Source: Bacteroidota bacterium (GTDB lineage Bacteria; Bacteroidota; Bacteroidia; Cytophagales; Cyclobacteriaceae). From it: DNA of 64,000 bases. Below, one piece after another: positions 27,686-36,979 of the stretch. The DNA is taken from the NCBI GenBank assembly GCA_018266435.1, contig JAFEAL010000005.1:787935-851934 (forward strand), written 5' to 3'. Position 1 is the first letter of the stretch; every line of letters starts with the position of its first letter. The translations under genes were made by a program, and so were the position numbers. Below the pieces are notes generated by a model. The model had not been told where the DNA came from and did not search any database. It saw only the letters and a program-made list of their open reading frames with translations.

Positions 27686-30082
27686 ATGTTCCGTCACTAC
27701 TTAACTGTTGCGCTACGTCAACTAACAAGGAATAAATTTTATTCTTCGATTTCTGTGATAGGTTTAGCGCTGGGCTTAGCCTCAGTATTTCTAATCATAC
27801 AATATGTGGAGCATGAATTAAGTTATGACCTTTTTCATCGCGGTGCCGAAAATATTTACCGCATTGTGTGGATTAATACCAATTCTCAGACACGCACCCC
27901 GCATCCGATGGCTCAAGCCATGGTGCAGGATTTTCCCGAGGTTGAAAGTGCCGTAAGCCTTTCCCCTCTTTGGGGCCCGGGACTTACCAAGCAGGTATTT
28001 TCTGTTCGGAATCCTGAAAAAAATGTTCGTTATGATGAGTCAAATGTGCTTGCGGTGGACAGTACTTTTTTCAAGGTGTTTTCATTTCAGTTAATTAAAG
28101 GCGATCCTAAGACTGCCCTCAAAGACCCGGGCGGAATCCTTATCTCCGAATCGATAGCTCAAAAATATTTTAACACCACCGACTGCCTGGGCAAACAATT
28201 ACAAGCTAACGAAGAGAAAGATTTGCTTCAAGTTGTTGGGGTGTTTAAAGATGTTCCCCAAACATCTCATTTTCATTTTGATTTTTTGGTTTCCTATGTG
28301 AGAGAAAAAAATCCTCATGATAATTATTATCAATGGGGAGACTTTGGACATTACAACTACATTAAACTAAAACCAGGAACAGATGTGAAGGCACTCGAAA
28401 ACAGGCTGCTCGACTGGACATCCAAATACATTCATTACCCTGAAGAAGGAATAAAATGGATTAAAGAACATAGCTATGGATTTGAGTTGCAACCACTCAC
28501 TAGCATACATCTGAAATCACACTTGCGTTGGGAATTAGAAGCCAATGGCAATATCGCTTATGTTTATTTAATGTCAGCGGCCGCTTTATTAATTCTGATC
28601 ATAGGCGTTTTTAATTTCGTCAACCTCAGTTTGGCACAGGCAACTGAGCGAACAAAAGAAATTGGATTGCGAAAATCTCTAGGTGCATTTAAGCATCAAT
28701 TAGCATTTCAATTTTTAGGTGAGGCCGCCATAGTCACTCTATCAGCAATAGTATTCGCCATTGTTTTTATTGAAGCTACCGTTCCGTTATTCAAATCATT
28801 GACGGGATTTGCCCTATCACTTGATTGGGGTATTCTGATATTTACTTTATTGCTGCTGGGAATTTTGGTGGCAATTACTACAAGCGTATATCCTGCAATT
28901 GTCCTCTCCTCTTATAAACCGGCCTTGATTCTCAAGAATAATTTTGTTCAATCCAAAGGCTTAGGCGGAAGACGTATTTTTATTGTTATTCAATTTATTA
29001 CAACGATGGCGATGATTTCATCGAGTGTAATCATTTCACAGCAGATTTATTTTTTAAGCCACAAGGAAATTGGATTTAAACCAGAAGAAGTGATTGTGCT
29101 GCCGATTAAAGATCGGGCTATGAACTCGCGCATTGAAGAATTGCGAACCGCACTGTTACAGATTAATGGGGTAAGAGGTGTTTCGGCTTCTTCGAATATT
29201 CCGGGAAAATCGTTTAATCAAAATCCGATTTATGCCATTAACAATCCGGAAGAACGAAGGGATGCTTCAGAAGAAATGATCGATGTAGATTTTTTAAAAG
29301 TAATGGGGATGAAAATTGTAGAAGGCCGAGCCTTTTTAAAAGGAAATCCGGCCGATTCAAGTGGATTTATTTTAAACGAAACCGCTGTTCATCAATTGGG
29401 CATAAAAGAGCCTGTGGGTACTGAAATTTTATGGGAACGTGATGGCCCAGAAATAAGAGGAAAGATCATTGGGGTGGTGAAGGATTTCAATTTCCAATCT
29501 TTGCATGAACCTTTACGGCCGGTGCTCATGCGGTTGGAAAACAGCTTCAATTTTGTGATCGTAAAAGTGAATACTTCCAACTTTGCCTCAGCCATTTCAC
29601 AGATTGAAAAATCCTGGCGTAAGTTTGACCAGGTTTTTCGTTTTGAGTTTTTCTTTTTGGATGAACAACTCAACCACTTATACAAGGAAGAACAAAACAT
29701 GGCAACTGTACTATACATTTTTTCAACCTTGGGCGTAATGATTGCGTGTATTGGACTTTTGGGTATTGCATCGCTTTCATTTCGTCAACGAATTAAGGAA
29801 GTAAGCATTCGTAAGATATTAGGCGCAACCTTGCCAAATCTTTTTTTACTTCTATTAAAAGATTTTACTCAACTGGTTCTAATTGCTATTGTTATAGCCA
29901 CACCCTTAGCGTGGTGGACGATGAACAACTGGCTTCAAAACTTCTCATACCAAGTTAAAATCAGTCCCCTGGTCTTTATAGCTACGGGCACATTCTTACT
30001 GATCATTTCGTGGATCACTCTCATTTTTCTCACGGCAAAAACAGCTCGCATAAACCCGGCCGAAACATTAAAAAATGAATAG
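27686..30082 (+). CDS. FtsX/MacB-type ABC transporter permease, array copy 4
   Basis: This 798-residue paralogue starts MFRHYLTVALRQLTRNKFYS. A TTG three codons upstream (27677) is possible but unnecessary. It is more divergent than copies 1-3: the first FtsX block reads VFNFVNLSLAQATERTKEIG, the last block QRIKEVSIRKILGAT, and it ends NPAETLKNE rather than SLRSE. Two copies (4 and 5) share the KNE ending, which may mark a subgroup. It lies 91 bases after copy 3 and 40 bases before copy 5. Confidence 0.9.
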   Translation: MFRHYLTVALRQLTRNKFYSSISVIGLALGLASVFLIIQYVEHELSYDLFHRGAENIYRIVWINTNSQTRTPHPMAQAMVQDFPEVESAVSLSPLWGPGLTKQVFSVRNPEKNVRYDESNVLAVDSTFFKVFSFQLIKGDPKTALKDPGGILISESIAQKYFNTTDCLGKQLQANEEKDLLQVVGVFKDVPQTSHFHFDFLVSYVREKNPHDNYYQWGDFGHYNYIKLKPGTDVKALENRLLDWTSKYIHYPEEGIKWIKEHSYGFELQPLTSIHLKSHLRWELEANGNIAYVYLMSAAALLILIIGVFNFVNLSLAQATERTKEIGLRKSLGAFKHQLAFQFLGEAAIVTLSAIVFAIVFIEATVPLFKSLTGFALSLDWGILIFTLLLLGILVAITTSVYPAIVLSSYKPALILKNNFVQSKGLGGRRIFIVIQFITTMAMISSSVIISQQIYFLSHKEIGFKPEEVIVLPIKDRAMNSRIEELRTALLQINGVRGVSASSNIPGKSFNQNPIYAINNPEERRDASEEMIDVDFLKVMGMKIVEGRAFLKGNPADSSGFILNETAVHQLGIKEPVGTEILWERDGPEIRGKIIGVVKDFNFQSLHEPLRPVLMRLENSFNFVIVKVNTSNFASAISQIEKSWRKFDQVFRFEFFFLDEQLNHLYKEEQNMATVLYIFSTLGVMIACIGLLGIASLSFRQRIKEVSIRKILGATLPNLFLLLLKDFTQLVLIAIVIATPLAWWTMNNWLQNFSYQVKISPLVFIATGTFLLIISWITLIFLTAKTARINPAETLKNE

Positions 30083-30122
30083 AATAGACTAATAAATTGT
30101 AACGCACTAAAAGATAATAGAT

Positions 30123-32525
30123 ATGATTCGCAACTACCTTAAAATTGCCTTTCGTTCGCTGCTGAAATTCAAAGGCTATACCCTTATTAATTTAACGGGA
30201 TTGTCACTTGGCCTGATGTGCGGCATGGTTATTTTGCTGTATGTGATCGATGAACTTTCATACGATGACTTTCACCAAAATAAAAACAGGGTTTACCGCG
30301 TGGTAACACAGTTCGGGGGAACAGGCACCGAGAATGGAGGTATAGAAACCAACGGGTGGCCGATTGGTAAAATTTTGGAAAAAGAATACCCCGAGGTGGA
30401 GGCTGTAATGTATGCGCGCAATGCCAACCTGACGGTTAATTATGAAGGCAGCCGATTCAGGCAAAATAATATTTTTGTTTCAGCCGAGTTATTTAAAATT
30501 TTCTCTTTTCAACTAAAAGAAGGAGACCCCACCACGGCATTGGCCGAGCCATTTACCGTGGTTATTTCTGAAGACATGGCCCGTAAATTTTTTCCTGGCC
30601 AAGATGCGCTGAACAAAACGCTGGTGATGGCGGATACACTAAGCTTTAAAATAACCGGAGTGATGGAAAACATTCCGTCCAATTCGCACATTCAGGCAGA
30701 TATGTTTTTATCTTTTGCCACATACCAAAGATGGAACCCGGATTTTTCCTTTGAAAAAGGCTGGGGTAATTTTAATGTACGCAACTATATTTTACTTAAA
30801 CCCAACACCGACTTCAAAGGCTTCTCAGCTAAAGCAAAAAATATCTACGAAGAGAAAGTAGGCGAGGAGATGAAAAAAAACGGTATAGTAGCCTCCCTGC
30901 GTTTCGAGCCGCTCACCCGGATTTACCTGCACTCAAAAGCCGGTAATGGCATGGGGCCGCTGGGCAGCATGGATCGGGTTTATCTATTGTCGGGTGTGTC
31001 GGTGTTGGTGATTTTGCTGGCGTGCATCAATTTTGTCAATCTATCCACAGCCCGCTCGGTGTATCGTGCCAAAGAAGTAGGGCTGCGCAAAGTGGTAGGC
31101 TCATCCAGGACAAGCATTGTTACGCAATTTTTGAGTGAGTCATTTTTGCTCACCACCATTGCCTTGTTTTTAGCCCTGGCCTGCACAGGACTGCTGTTGC
31201 CATTTTTTAATCAGTTGCTGGGAAAACAATACTCATTAAATTTTATTTTTCAACCAGCCGTGCTGCCAGCTATCGGATTATTGACCGTAACGGTGTCATT
31301 CCTTTCGGGCTATTATCCTGCGCTGATTATCTCTAAACTGAAACCGGCTGAAATGCTGAAAGGAAAAATGAAAACCGGCACGCGAGGTGTTCAGTTGCGG
31401 AGGGTGCTGGTAGTATTTCAGTTTCTCATTTCAGTGGGATTGGTTTCGGGTACACTCATCATTATTGATCAACTTGATTTTATGCAGAAACAAAATCTTG
31501 GGTTTAATAAAGACGAGGTGCTGGTAGTAAAATACCGGGGAGCATCAGGGGTAGCCTCTGTTGAGGCATTTAAAGAACAATTGAAAGCACTAAGTTTTGT
31601 AGATCAGGTTACTAATGCAAATGCGCTGCCCGGCACACCGGGCTGGCAAGGACAAATTGCTTATGCCGAAGGGAAAAGTGCAGATGCAGCCATAGAAACT
31701 GAATATGTAGCCGTAGATGAAAATTACATTCAAACATTAGATCTTCAATTAATAGCAGGTCGGGGTTTTAATAAAGACAGGCTGTCAGAACTGGACAACG
31801 GGCTGGTGTTGAATGAAACTGCGGTAAATGAATTTGGCTGGGCTAACCCGCAAGAGGCAATCGGCAAAACAGTAGAGTCACCCTCGGGTACACCAGCTGG
31901 CACAGTGATAGGAGTAGTGAAAGACTACCATCAGCATGGTCTTCAGCAAAAGATTGCACCCGTTGCAATGGATTACGCGCCCGGCTACGCCAACTTGTAT
32001 GCCATCCGCTACAAAGCTGCCAACACCCAACAGCTTCTCTCATCAGTAAAAGAACTGTGGAGTAAAAATTTCCCTGATCGTGAGTTCAATTATTATTTCT
32101 TAAATGATTCTTTTGAAAAGCAATATCAATCTGAAAAAAAACTGGCACAGGTATTTACAGTTTTTGCGTCAATGGCCATACTTATCGCTGTGATTGGGCT
32201 GCTGGGTCTGGTTTCATTCATGGTAGTTTCGCGCACCAAAGAAATTGGCATTCGCAAAGTATTGGGAGCTGATGTGCTTACGATCACCAGGCTGCTGACA
32301 AAAGAATTTATTTGGCTGGTGATTCTGGCAAACTTTATTGCAGCACCGGCCATTTGGTACTTGGCTAATCAATGGCTGCAAAAGTTTGCTTACCGGATGC
32401 ACTTAACCCCGTCTGTATTGGTTATGGTGCTTTTATTGGCCGTGGTGTTAACCATTCTCACCGTAAGTATCCAGTCAATAAAGGCCGCGATGGCCAATCC
32501 TGTTGAAAGTTTGAAGAATGAATGA
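30123..32525 (+). CDS. FtsX/MacB-type ABC transporter permease, array copy 5
   Basis: This 800-residue paralogue starts MIRNYLKIAFRSLLKFKGYT and ends NPVESLKNE. The first block carries CINFVNLSTARSVYRAKEVG and the last RTKEIGIRKVLGAD. It follows copy 4 after only 40 bases, the tightest spacing in the array, and shares the KNE ending with it, so these two could work as a pair. Pairing is an inference from position and ending only. Confidence 0.9.
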   Translation: MIRNYLKIAFRSLLKFKGYTLINLTGLSLGLMCGMVILLYVIDELSYDDFHQNKNRVYRVVTQFGGTGTENGGIETNGWPIGKILEKEYPEVEAVMYARNANLTVNYEGSRFRQNNIFVSAELFKIFSFQLKEGDPTTALAEPFTVVISEDMARKFFPGQDALNKTLVMADTLSFKITGVMENIPSNSHIQADMFLSFATYQRWNPDFSFEKGWGNFNVRNYILLKPNTDFKGFSAKAKNIYEEKVGEEMKKNGIVASLRFEPLTRIYLHSKAGNGMGPLGSMDRVYLLSGVSVLVILLACINFVNLSTARSVYRAKEVGLRKVVGSSRTSIVTQFLSESFLLTTIALFLALACTGLLLPFFNQLLGKQYSLNFIFQPAVLPAIGLLTVTVSFLSGYYPALIISKLKPAEMLKGKMKTGTRGVQLRRVLVVFQFLISVGLVSGTLIIIDQLDFMQKQNLGFNKDEVLVVKYRGASGVASVEAFKEQLKALSFVDQVTNANALPGTPGWQGQIAYAEGKSADAAIETEYVAVDENYIQTLDLQLIAGRGFNKDRLSELDNGLVLNETAVNEFGWANPQEAIGKTVESPSGTPAGTVIGVVKDYHQHGLQQKIAPVAMDYAPGYANLYAIRYKAANTQQLLSSVKELWSKNFPDREFNYYFLNDSFEKQYQSEKKLAQVFTVFASMAILIAVIGLLGLVSFMVVSRTKEIGIRKVLGADVLTITRLLTKEFIWLVILANFIAAPAIWYLANQWLQKFAYRMHLTPSVLVMVLLLAVVLTILTVSIQSIKAAMANPVESLKNE

Positions 32526-32631
32526 TTGTAAAATGAAACGGCAGCAACTCTATACTCTTAATTTTTTATTTCAACATCAATGATGCAACCCCAAGCCTTA
32601 TAATGTTGTCTTACCACTAAACTATTAAGCC

Positions 32632-35019
32632 ATGCTTCGCAATCATCTCAAAATCACATTCCGTAATTTACTGCGCTACAAATCATTCAGCGTGATCAAT
32701 ATTGCCGGGCTCACCATTGGGCTGGTCACGGTTTTGGCCATCAGTTTGTATGTGGTCGATGAATTGTCGTTCGATCGGTTTCATGAAAAGGTAGAACGGA
32801 TTTACCGCATCGTTATCAAAGCCGATTATGACGGTAAGTCGCACCAATGGAGCCAGGTTCCCAACAAAGTAGCGCCAACTGTGGCGAACGAAATTCCGGA
32901 AGTAGAAAAGGCTGTCCGCGTGTTTCATCATAATTTTGGCGACATCGCGTTTGTATCAACTGAAACTGAAAAATTTGCTGAGAAAGAATTGTATTTTGCT
33001 GATCCGGCAATCTTCGATGTGTTTTCTATTTCCTTACTTGAAGGGGATGCGCAGAAAGCATTAGCGCGCAAAGGCACGGTCATTCTCTCTGAAACCACGG
33101 CCAGAAAATATTTTGGTGATAAAAGCCCCGTAGGAAAGACCATCAGTGTGGATAATCAGATTACTCTGGAAGTAACGGGTGTGTACAAAGATTTTCCTGC
33201 TAACTCATCACTTACCGGCCAGATTATCGGCTCGTTTTCATCAATTAATTTTGGAAAAGATGAAAATCAGAGTTGGGGAAACGCCAGCTTTGAAACTTTT
33301 TTGCTGTTGAAAGACAAGACAACACCACAGGCTGTGAATCAAAAGATAGCAGCCATGCTGGAGCGCAACATCCCGAAAGAAGATCGTTGGTTTTCGCTTT
33401 CACTTCAGCCGATGGCAGACATTCATCTTCACTCCGATATGTTGGAGTCCAGCTTTGACCGTAAGGTGTATGGCGATTTTAACCAAATAAAAATCCTGAT
33501 CGTGTTGGCCTTGGCGGTGTTGGTCATTGCAGCCGTTAATTATGTGAATTTAACCACTGCCCAATCTCAGCGGAGAAACAAAGAGGTTGGTGTTTCTAAA
33601 ACCCTGGGGGCTACTTTTGGGCAAATGAGTTTTAAATTTTTCTTCGAGGCTTCTTTTGTTGTGTTGATTTCTTTGATTTTTTCTGTTATTGTTTTTTATT
33701 CTTTGCTACCCTCGATTAATTCCCTGATCGGAAAAAACATTTCGGCTGCTTATTTATTTACCCCGTATTTTATTGCCTCATTTGCAGTGGTGTGGGTTCT
33801 GCTCACATTGCTCTCGGGTTTTTACCCGGCTTTTTACCTCTCATCGTTTTCGCCCAAGGCAGTTATTCAAAAAGCGGCTGCTTCACGCAGTCAATCGGCC
33901 ATGCGCAAAGGGCTGGTGGTTTTTCAATTTTCTATTTCGGTCATTCTCATTTGCAGCACACTTATCTTTTATCAACAGATGAGTTACATCAGTCAAAAAA
34001 AATTAGGATATAAGCCCGAGCAGGTTCTTGCGGTGATGGTGTCAGCCGCCAAAGACAAACTTCAAGTACCTTCGTTGAAAAAAGAATTTGAAGCTTTGCC
34101 CGAAGTAAAAAAGGTAAGCATCAGCCAATCATATCCCGGCATTGGCACAAGCGGCTATACTCTTACACCCGAAGGAAGCTCAACGGGCACGTTCATTTCG
34201 GCTACTCGCTCATCTTATGAAATACTGGATGTATTGGGTATAAAACTATTGGCCGGCAAAACTCTTCCGGAATTTAAAGACCCTAAAGACACTACCGTGC
34301 AGGTGGTGTTGAATAAAGCTGCGGTAGATTATTTACAGCTTACGCCTGATGAGGCAATAGGCAAGAGGGTAAAGATTTTTTATAATCAACCAACTGAGGT
34401 AATTGGAGTGACCGAAGATTTTCACTTTGGGTCGTTGCACCAAAAAATTGCTCCTTATTGTTTTGATAACTCGCGTGACAACAGCATGGGGTATTTATTA
34501 TTACGACTGGACACTAAAGATATTCGCTCGTCATTAATCAAACTGGAGGGTGTGTATAGAAAAATTATTCCTTCGGCATTTGAATACACTTTTATTGATG
34601 AGCAAATGGCTCAGCTTCATGCAGCCGATAAGCAACTGACCCGGGTGGTTTCATTCTTTGCTGCTCTAGCCATTTTTGTGGCCTGCCTGGGGTTATATGC
34701 GCTGGCCTCTTTTACGGCTGAACAAAAGACAAAAGAAATCGGCATACGAAAAGTGATGGGCGCCAGCGCAACTCAACTAGTCAATATGCTGTCTAAAGAA
34801 TTTTTGATACTGGTGCTCATCGCTTTTATAATAGGTATTCCGGCCAGTTATTATTTTATGAACCGATGGCTCGAAAGTTTTGCTTACCGTACCGAGATCG
34901 GTGTTGGTGTTTTTGCCTTGGCTGGTCTGCTTAGCTTAGTCGTTGCCTGGCTCACGGTGAGCATTGAGTCGTTCAAAGCGGCTCATGCCGATCCGGTAAA
35001 AAGTTTGAGAAGCGAGTGA
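32632..35019 (+). CDS. FtsX/MacB-type ABC transporter permease, array copy 6
   Basis: This 795-residue paralogue closes the array. It starts MLRNHLKITFRNLLRYKSFS, has AVNYVNLTTAQSQRRNKEVG in the first block where the other SLRSE copies have CINF, and QKTKEIGIRKVMGAS in the last block; it ends DPVKSLRSE. The next gene, an HNH nuclease, runs in the other direction, so the array has a clear 3' boundary. I see no strong terminator in the 70 bases between them. Confidence 0.9.
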   Translation: MLRNHLKITFRNLLRYKSFSVINIAGLTIGLVTVLAISLYVVDELSFDRFHEKVERIYRIVIKADYDGKSHQWSQVPNKVAPTVANEIPEVEKAVRVFHHNFGDIAFVSTETEKFAEKELYFADPAIFDVFSISLLEGDAQKALARKGTVILSETTARKYFGDKSPVGKTISVDNQITLEVTGVYKDFPANSSLTGQIIGSFSSINFGKDENQSWGNASFETFLLLKDKTTPQAVNQKIAAMLERNIPKEDRWFSLSLQPMADIHLHSDMLESSFDRKVYGDFNQIKILIVLALAVLVIAAVNYVNLTTAQSQRRNKEVGVSKTLGATFGQMSFKFFFEASFVVLISLIFSVIVFYSLLPSINSLIGKNISAAYLFTPYFIASFAVVWVLLTLLSGFYPAFYLSSFSPKAVIQKAAASRSQSAMRKGLVVFQFSISVILICSTLIFYQQMSYISQKKLGYKPEQVLAVMVSAAKDKLQVPSLKKEFEALPEVKKVSISQSYPGIGTSGYTLTPEGSSTGTFISATRSSYEILDVLGIKLLAGKTLPEFKDPKDTTVQVVLNKAAVDYLQLTPDEAIGKRVKIFYNQPTEVIGVTEDFHFGSLHQKIAPYCFDNSRDNSMGYLLLRLDTKDIRSSLIKLEGVYRKIIPSAFEYTFIDEQMAQLHAADKQLTRVVSFFAALAIFVACLGLYALASFTAEQKTKEIGIRKVMGASATQLVNMLSKEFLILVLIAFIIGIPASYYFMNRWLESFAYRTEIGVGVFALAGLLSLVVAWLTVSIESFKAAHADPVKSLRSE

Positions 35020-35089
35020 TGCGTAAAACTTAGGAATGGCTTCAGGTCAATAACCAGAATCAGGTATTGATTTTTGTATCACTGAATCG

Positions 35090-35596
35090 CTACGCAGATT
35101 TTGCCCCCAGAAATTCATCCCACTCGTTGTGATTTGAGCCAGAGATGTCGTGCAAGAACAGGGCATAACTTGGTTTAAATGGTTTATGTTTCAGTGGCAT
35201 GTTGGCTTCTTCGGGGGTAAAGTCACCTTTTTTGGCATTGCATTTTTTGCAGGCCGAAACCAGGTTATGCCACGTGTGTGTACCACCACGTGAGCTGGGA
35301 ATAACATGATCTAAGGTCAACTCTCTCTTGGTGCCGCAATATTGACATTCAAAGCTGTCGCGCTTAAAAACATTTTGGCGGGTAAGTGTTACTCCTTTAT
35401 ACGGGGCATGAACAAAGCGGTTCAGCCGGATAACCGAAGGCATGGGGTATGCGTGTGTAACTGTGCGGAGTTTATGACCATTGGCTGAGCGCACCATCTC
35501 GCTTTTATTCAGGTAAACCATGACAAAAGCACGCTCTACCGAACATACCATCAGCGGGCTATAATCTTGATTCAGAACTAAAACACGACTGTTCAC
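35090..35596 (-). CDS. HNH endonuclease family protein
   Basis: This 168-residue protein has a complete HNH core near its C-terminal half. A zinc site is formed by C84/C87 (CQYCG) and C116/C119 (CKKC), with the catalytic D96-H97 (LDHVIP) and H110-N111 between them. The N-terminal 75 residues (VLNQDYSPL, VERAFVMVYLN) are the conserved extension of a widespread chromosomal HNH family, not an intron-type nuclease. No intron, phage or restriction gene is nearby, so this looks like a core gene of unknown cellular role. Confidence 0.88.
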   Translation of the reverse strand: MNSRVLVLNQDYSPLMVCSVERAFVMVYLNKSEMVRSANGHKLRTVTHAYPMPSVIRLNRFVHAPYKGVTLTRQNVFKRDSFECQYCGTKRELTLDHVIPSSRGGTHTWHNLVSACKKCNAKKGDFTPEEANMPLKHKPFKPSYALFLHDISGSNHNEWDEFLGAKSA

Positions 35597-35665
35597 GATG
35601 AAAAGATAAAACCAAAGTTTGGTTTAAACAACTATGAGCCAGCAAACAGGCCAAGGCCTCAAAGT

Positions 35666-36454
35666 TTAATGAATGATGCTGCGGATGGAGTCGAGGGTGT
35701 GCGAGTATATTTTTGTGTCTGCCTGAAGAATGCCTTTTTCATCTAAGATGTCGATTCGCACCTGACCCGAGGCGTGAATGATTCGGTGGTCGTCAAGCAC
35801 AATGCCCGCATGGATGAGTTTGCCCGATTGGTCTTTGAAATACGCAATCTCTCCCGCTGGTACTTGTGTAAGAGTCTCTGTCCTTTTTCCAACCATCGCC
35901 TGTTGCTCCAAACTCCATGGCAATGCATAACCCGAAATTTTGTATACGATCTGAATGAATCCATGAGGACAAATACCAAATGGGTTTTTGCCTCCGGCTA
36001 TTTCGGGGGCATTGAGGTATCGTTGAGCAATGGTTTTAACAAACTCACCGTCACGTTTTAAACTGATGGGTTTGGCTTCGCCATTGAAGGCAAATTGCTG
36101 ATCTAATTTGAAAAGCTCAGAAGTGGAAATGGGCACAATGCTGCCCATCACAATCGGTACCGTGGTTTTTTTGTAGAGAATGGTAGAAACAATATCGGTG
36201 GTGATTTTAAAATCAGAGTGCGTGGCCTGCTCAAAATATTCTGAGGTGATCATCACATGATGGGCTGCGTCAATCCAGCCTTGTACATCATCAAAACTGG
36301 TTTTGATTTGAATTCGCTTCCGGTCTTTGCTGCGGGTGATTACTTCATAGACTTCACCAAACAAGATCTGCGAAAATTGATGACCCTCTCTGGGTTCACT
36401 CCAGATCGGCACAACAGAAAGCCGGCATACTCCAAAATCTTGTTCTATATTCAC
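35666..36454 (-). CDS. NlpC/P60 (C40) family protein with a degenerate active site
   Basis: This 262-residue protein has an N-terminal SH3-like domain (about 8-70), a linker, and an NlpC/P60 domain (about 135-262). The closing part of the fold is normal, with HAGIVLDDHRIIHASG (H215, H227). The catalytic segment is not: family members have GIDCSGF, here GICPHGF, so proline (P163) stands at the cysteine position and the only nearby cysteine (C162) is one residue early. The YLWGG and LPRDA segments are also altered (EIAGG, LPWSL). It is probably not an active peptidase but a cell-wall-binding pseudoenzyme. It starts with GTG overlapping the smpB stop and has no signal peptide. Confidence 0.8.
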   Translation of the reverse strand: MNIEQDFGVCRLSVVPIWSEPREGHQFSQILFGEVYEVITRSKDRKRIQIKTSFDDVQGWIDAAHHVMITSEYFEQATHSDFKITTDIVSTILYKKTTVPIVMGSIVPISTSELFKLDQQFAFNGEAKPISLKRDGEFVKTIAQRYLNAPEIAGGKNPFGICPHGFIQIVYKISGYALPWSLEQQAMVGKRTETLTQVPAGEIAYFKDQSGKLIHAGIVLDDHRIIHASGQVRIDILDEKGILQADTKIYSHTLDSIRSIIH

Positions 36455-36912
36455 GATAGTTTGATGCGACTCAGTTCGCGTTTAATGTCACGGTCTTTTA
36501 TACTCTCCCGTTTGTCGTGCAGTTTTTTTCCTTTACCCAACGCAATCTCCATTTTAACCAAACCCCGGTCGTTAATAAACAGGCGTGTAGGCACGAGTGT
36601 CAATCCCTTTTCTTCTACTTTCGATTCCAGTTTTTTTAATTCTGACTTTTTCAATAATAATTTTCGTTCGCGTGCGGCCTCGTGGTTGTAGTGGGTTCCT
36701 TGTGCATAAGCAGTAATGGTAATGCCTTTTACAAAACATTCTCCGTTATTAAAATAACAATACCCGTCTTGCAGATTTACTTTTCCTTCGCGAATGGACT
36801 TGATCTCCGTTCCCATCAGTTGTATGCCCGCTACATACTTATCGAGCAGCTCATAGTGAAACGAGGCTTGCTTGTTGCGTATGTTAATGTCGTTGGAGAA
36901 ACGGTTTTTCAT
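36451..36912 (-). CDS. smpB: SsrA-binding protein SmpB
   Basis: SmpB binds tmRNA and brings it to stalled ribosomes for trans-translation. The 153 residues show the typical opening NRFSNDINIRNKQASFHYEL, the GTEIKSIREGKVNLQDGYC block, and the basic C-terminal tail (KLHDKRESIKDRDIKREL) that enters the mRNA channel. I chose the ATG at 36912 because it gives the usual N-terminus; the ATG at 36921 overlaps the promoter box. The stop overlaps the GTG of the NlpC/P60 gene, so the two are probably translationally coupled. The tmRNA gene itself is not in the window. Confidence 0.95.
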   Translation of the reverse strand: MKNRFSNDINIRNKQASFHYELLDKYVAGIQLMGTEIKSIREGKVNLQDGYCYFNNGECFVKGITITAYAQGTHYNHEAARERKLLLKKSELKKLESKVEEKGLTLVPTRLFINDRGLVKMEIALGKGKKLHDKRESIKDRDIKRELSRIKLS

Positions 36913-36918
36913 GGTGAA

Positions 36919-36926
36919 CAAAAATA
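36919..36926 (-). promoter_or_regulatory. -7 box directly before smpB
   Basis: Minus-strand TATTTTTG (36926-36919) ends six bases before the smpB ATG. If used, the transcript would be nearly leaderless. A well-spaced TTG is not evident. Confidence 0.4.
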
Positions 36927-36979
36927 ATCAAGAAGTTGGAACTTGATACTGGCCTTGAGATTTAAGCGGGCACATGGCA

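Noticed and set aside
20184-35019. Permease array as a phage or transposon region
   Set aside because: There is no integrase, transposase or terminal repeat, and coding style matches the flanks.
35090-35596. HNH nuclease as part of a mobile intron
   Set aside because: No intron or phage features flank it, and its N-terminal extension belongs to a chromosomal HNH family.
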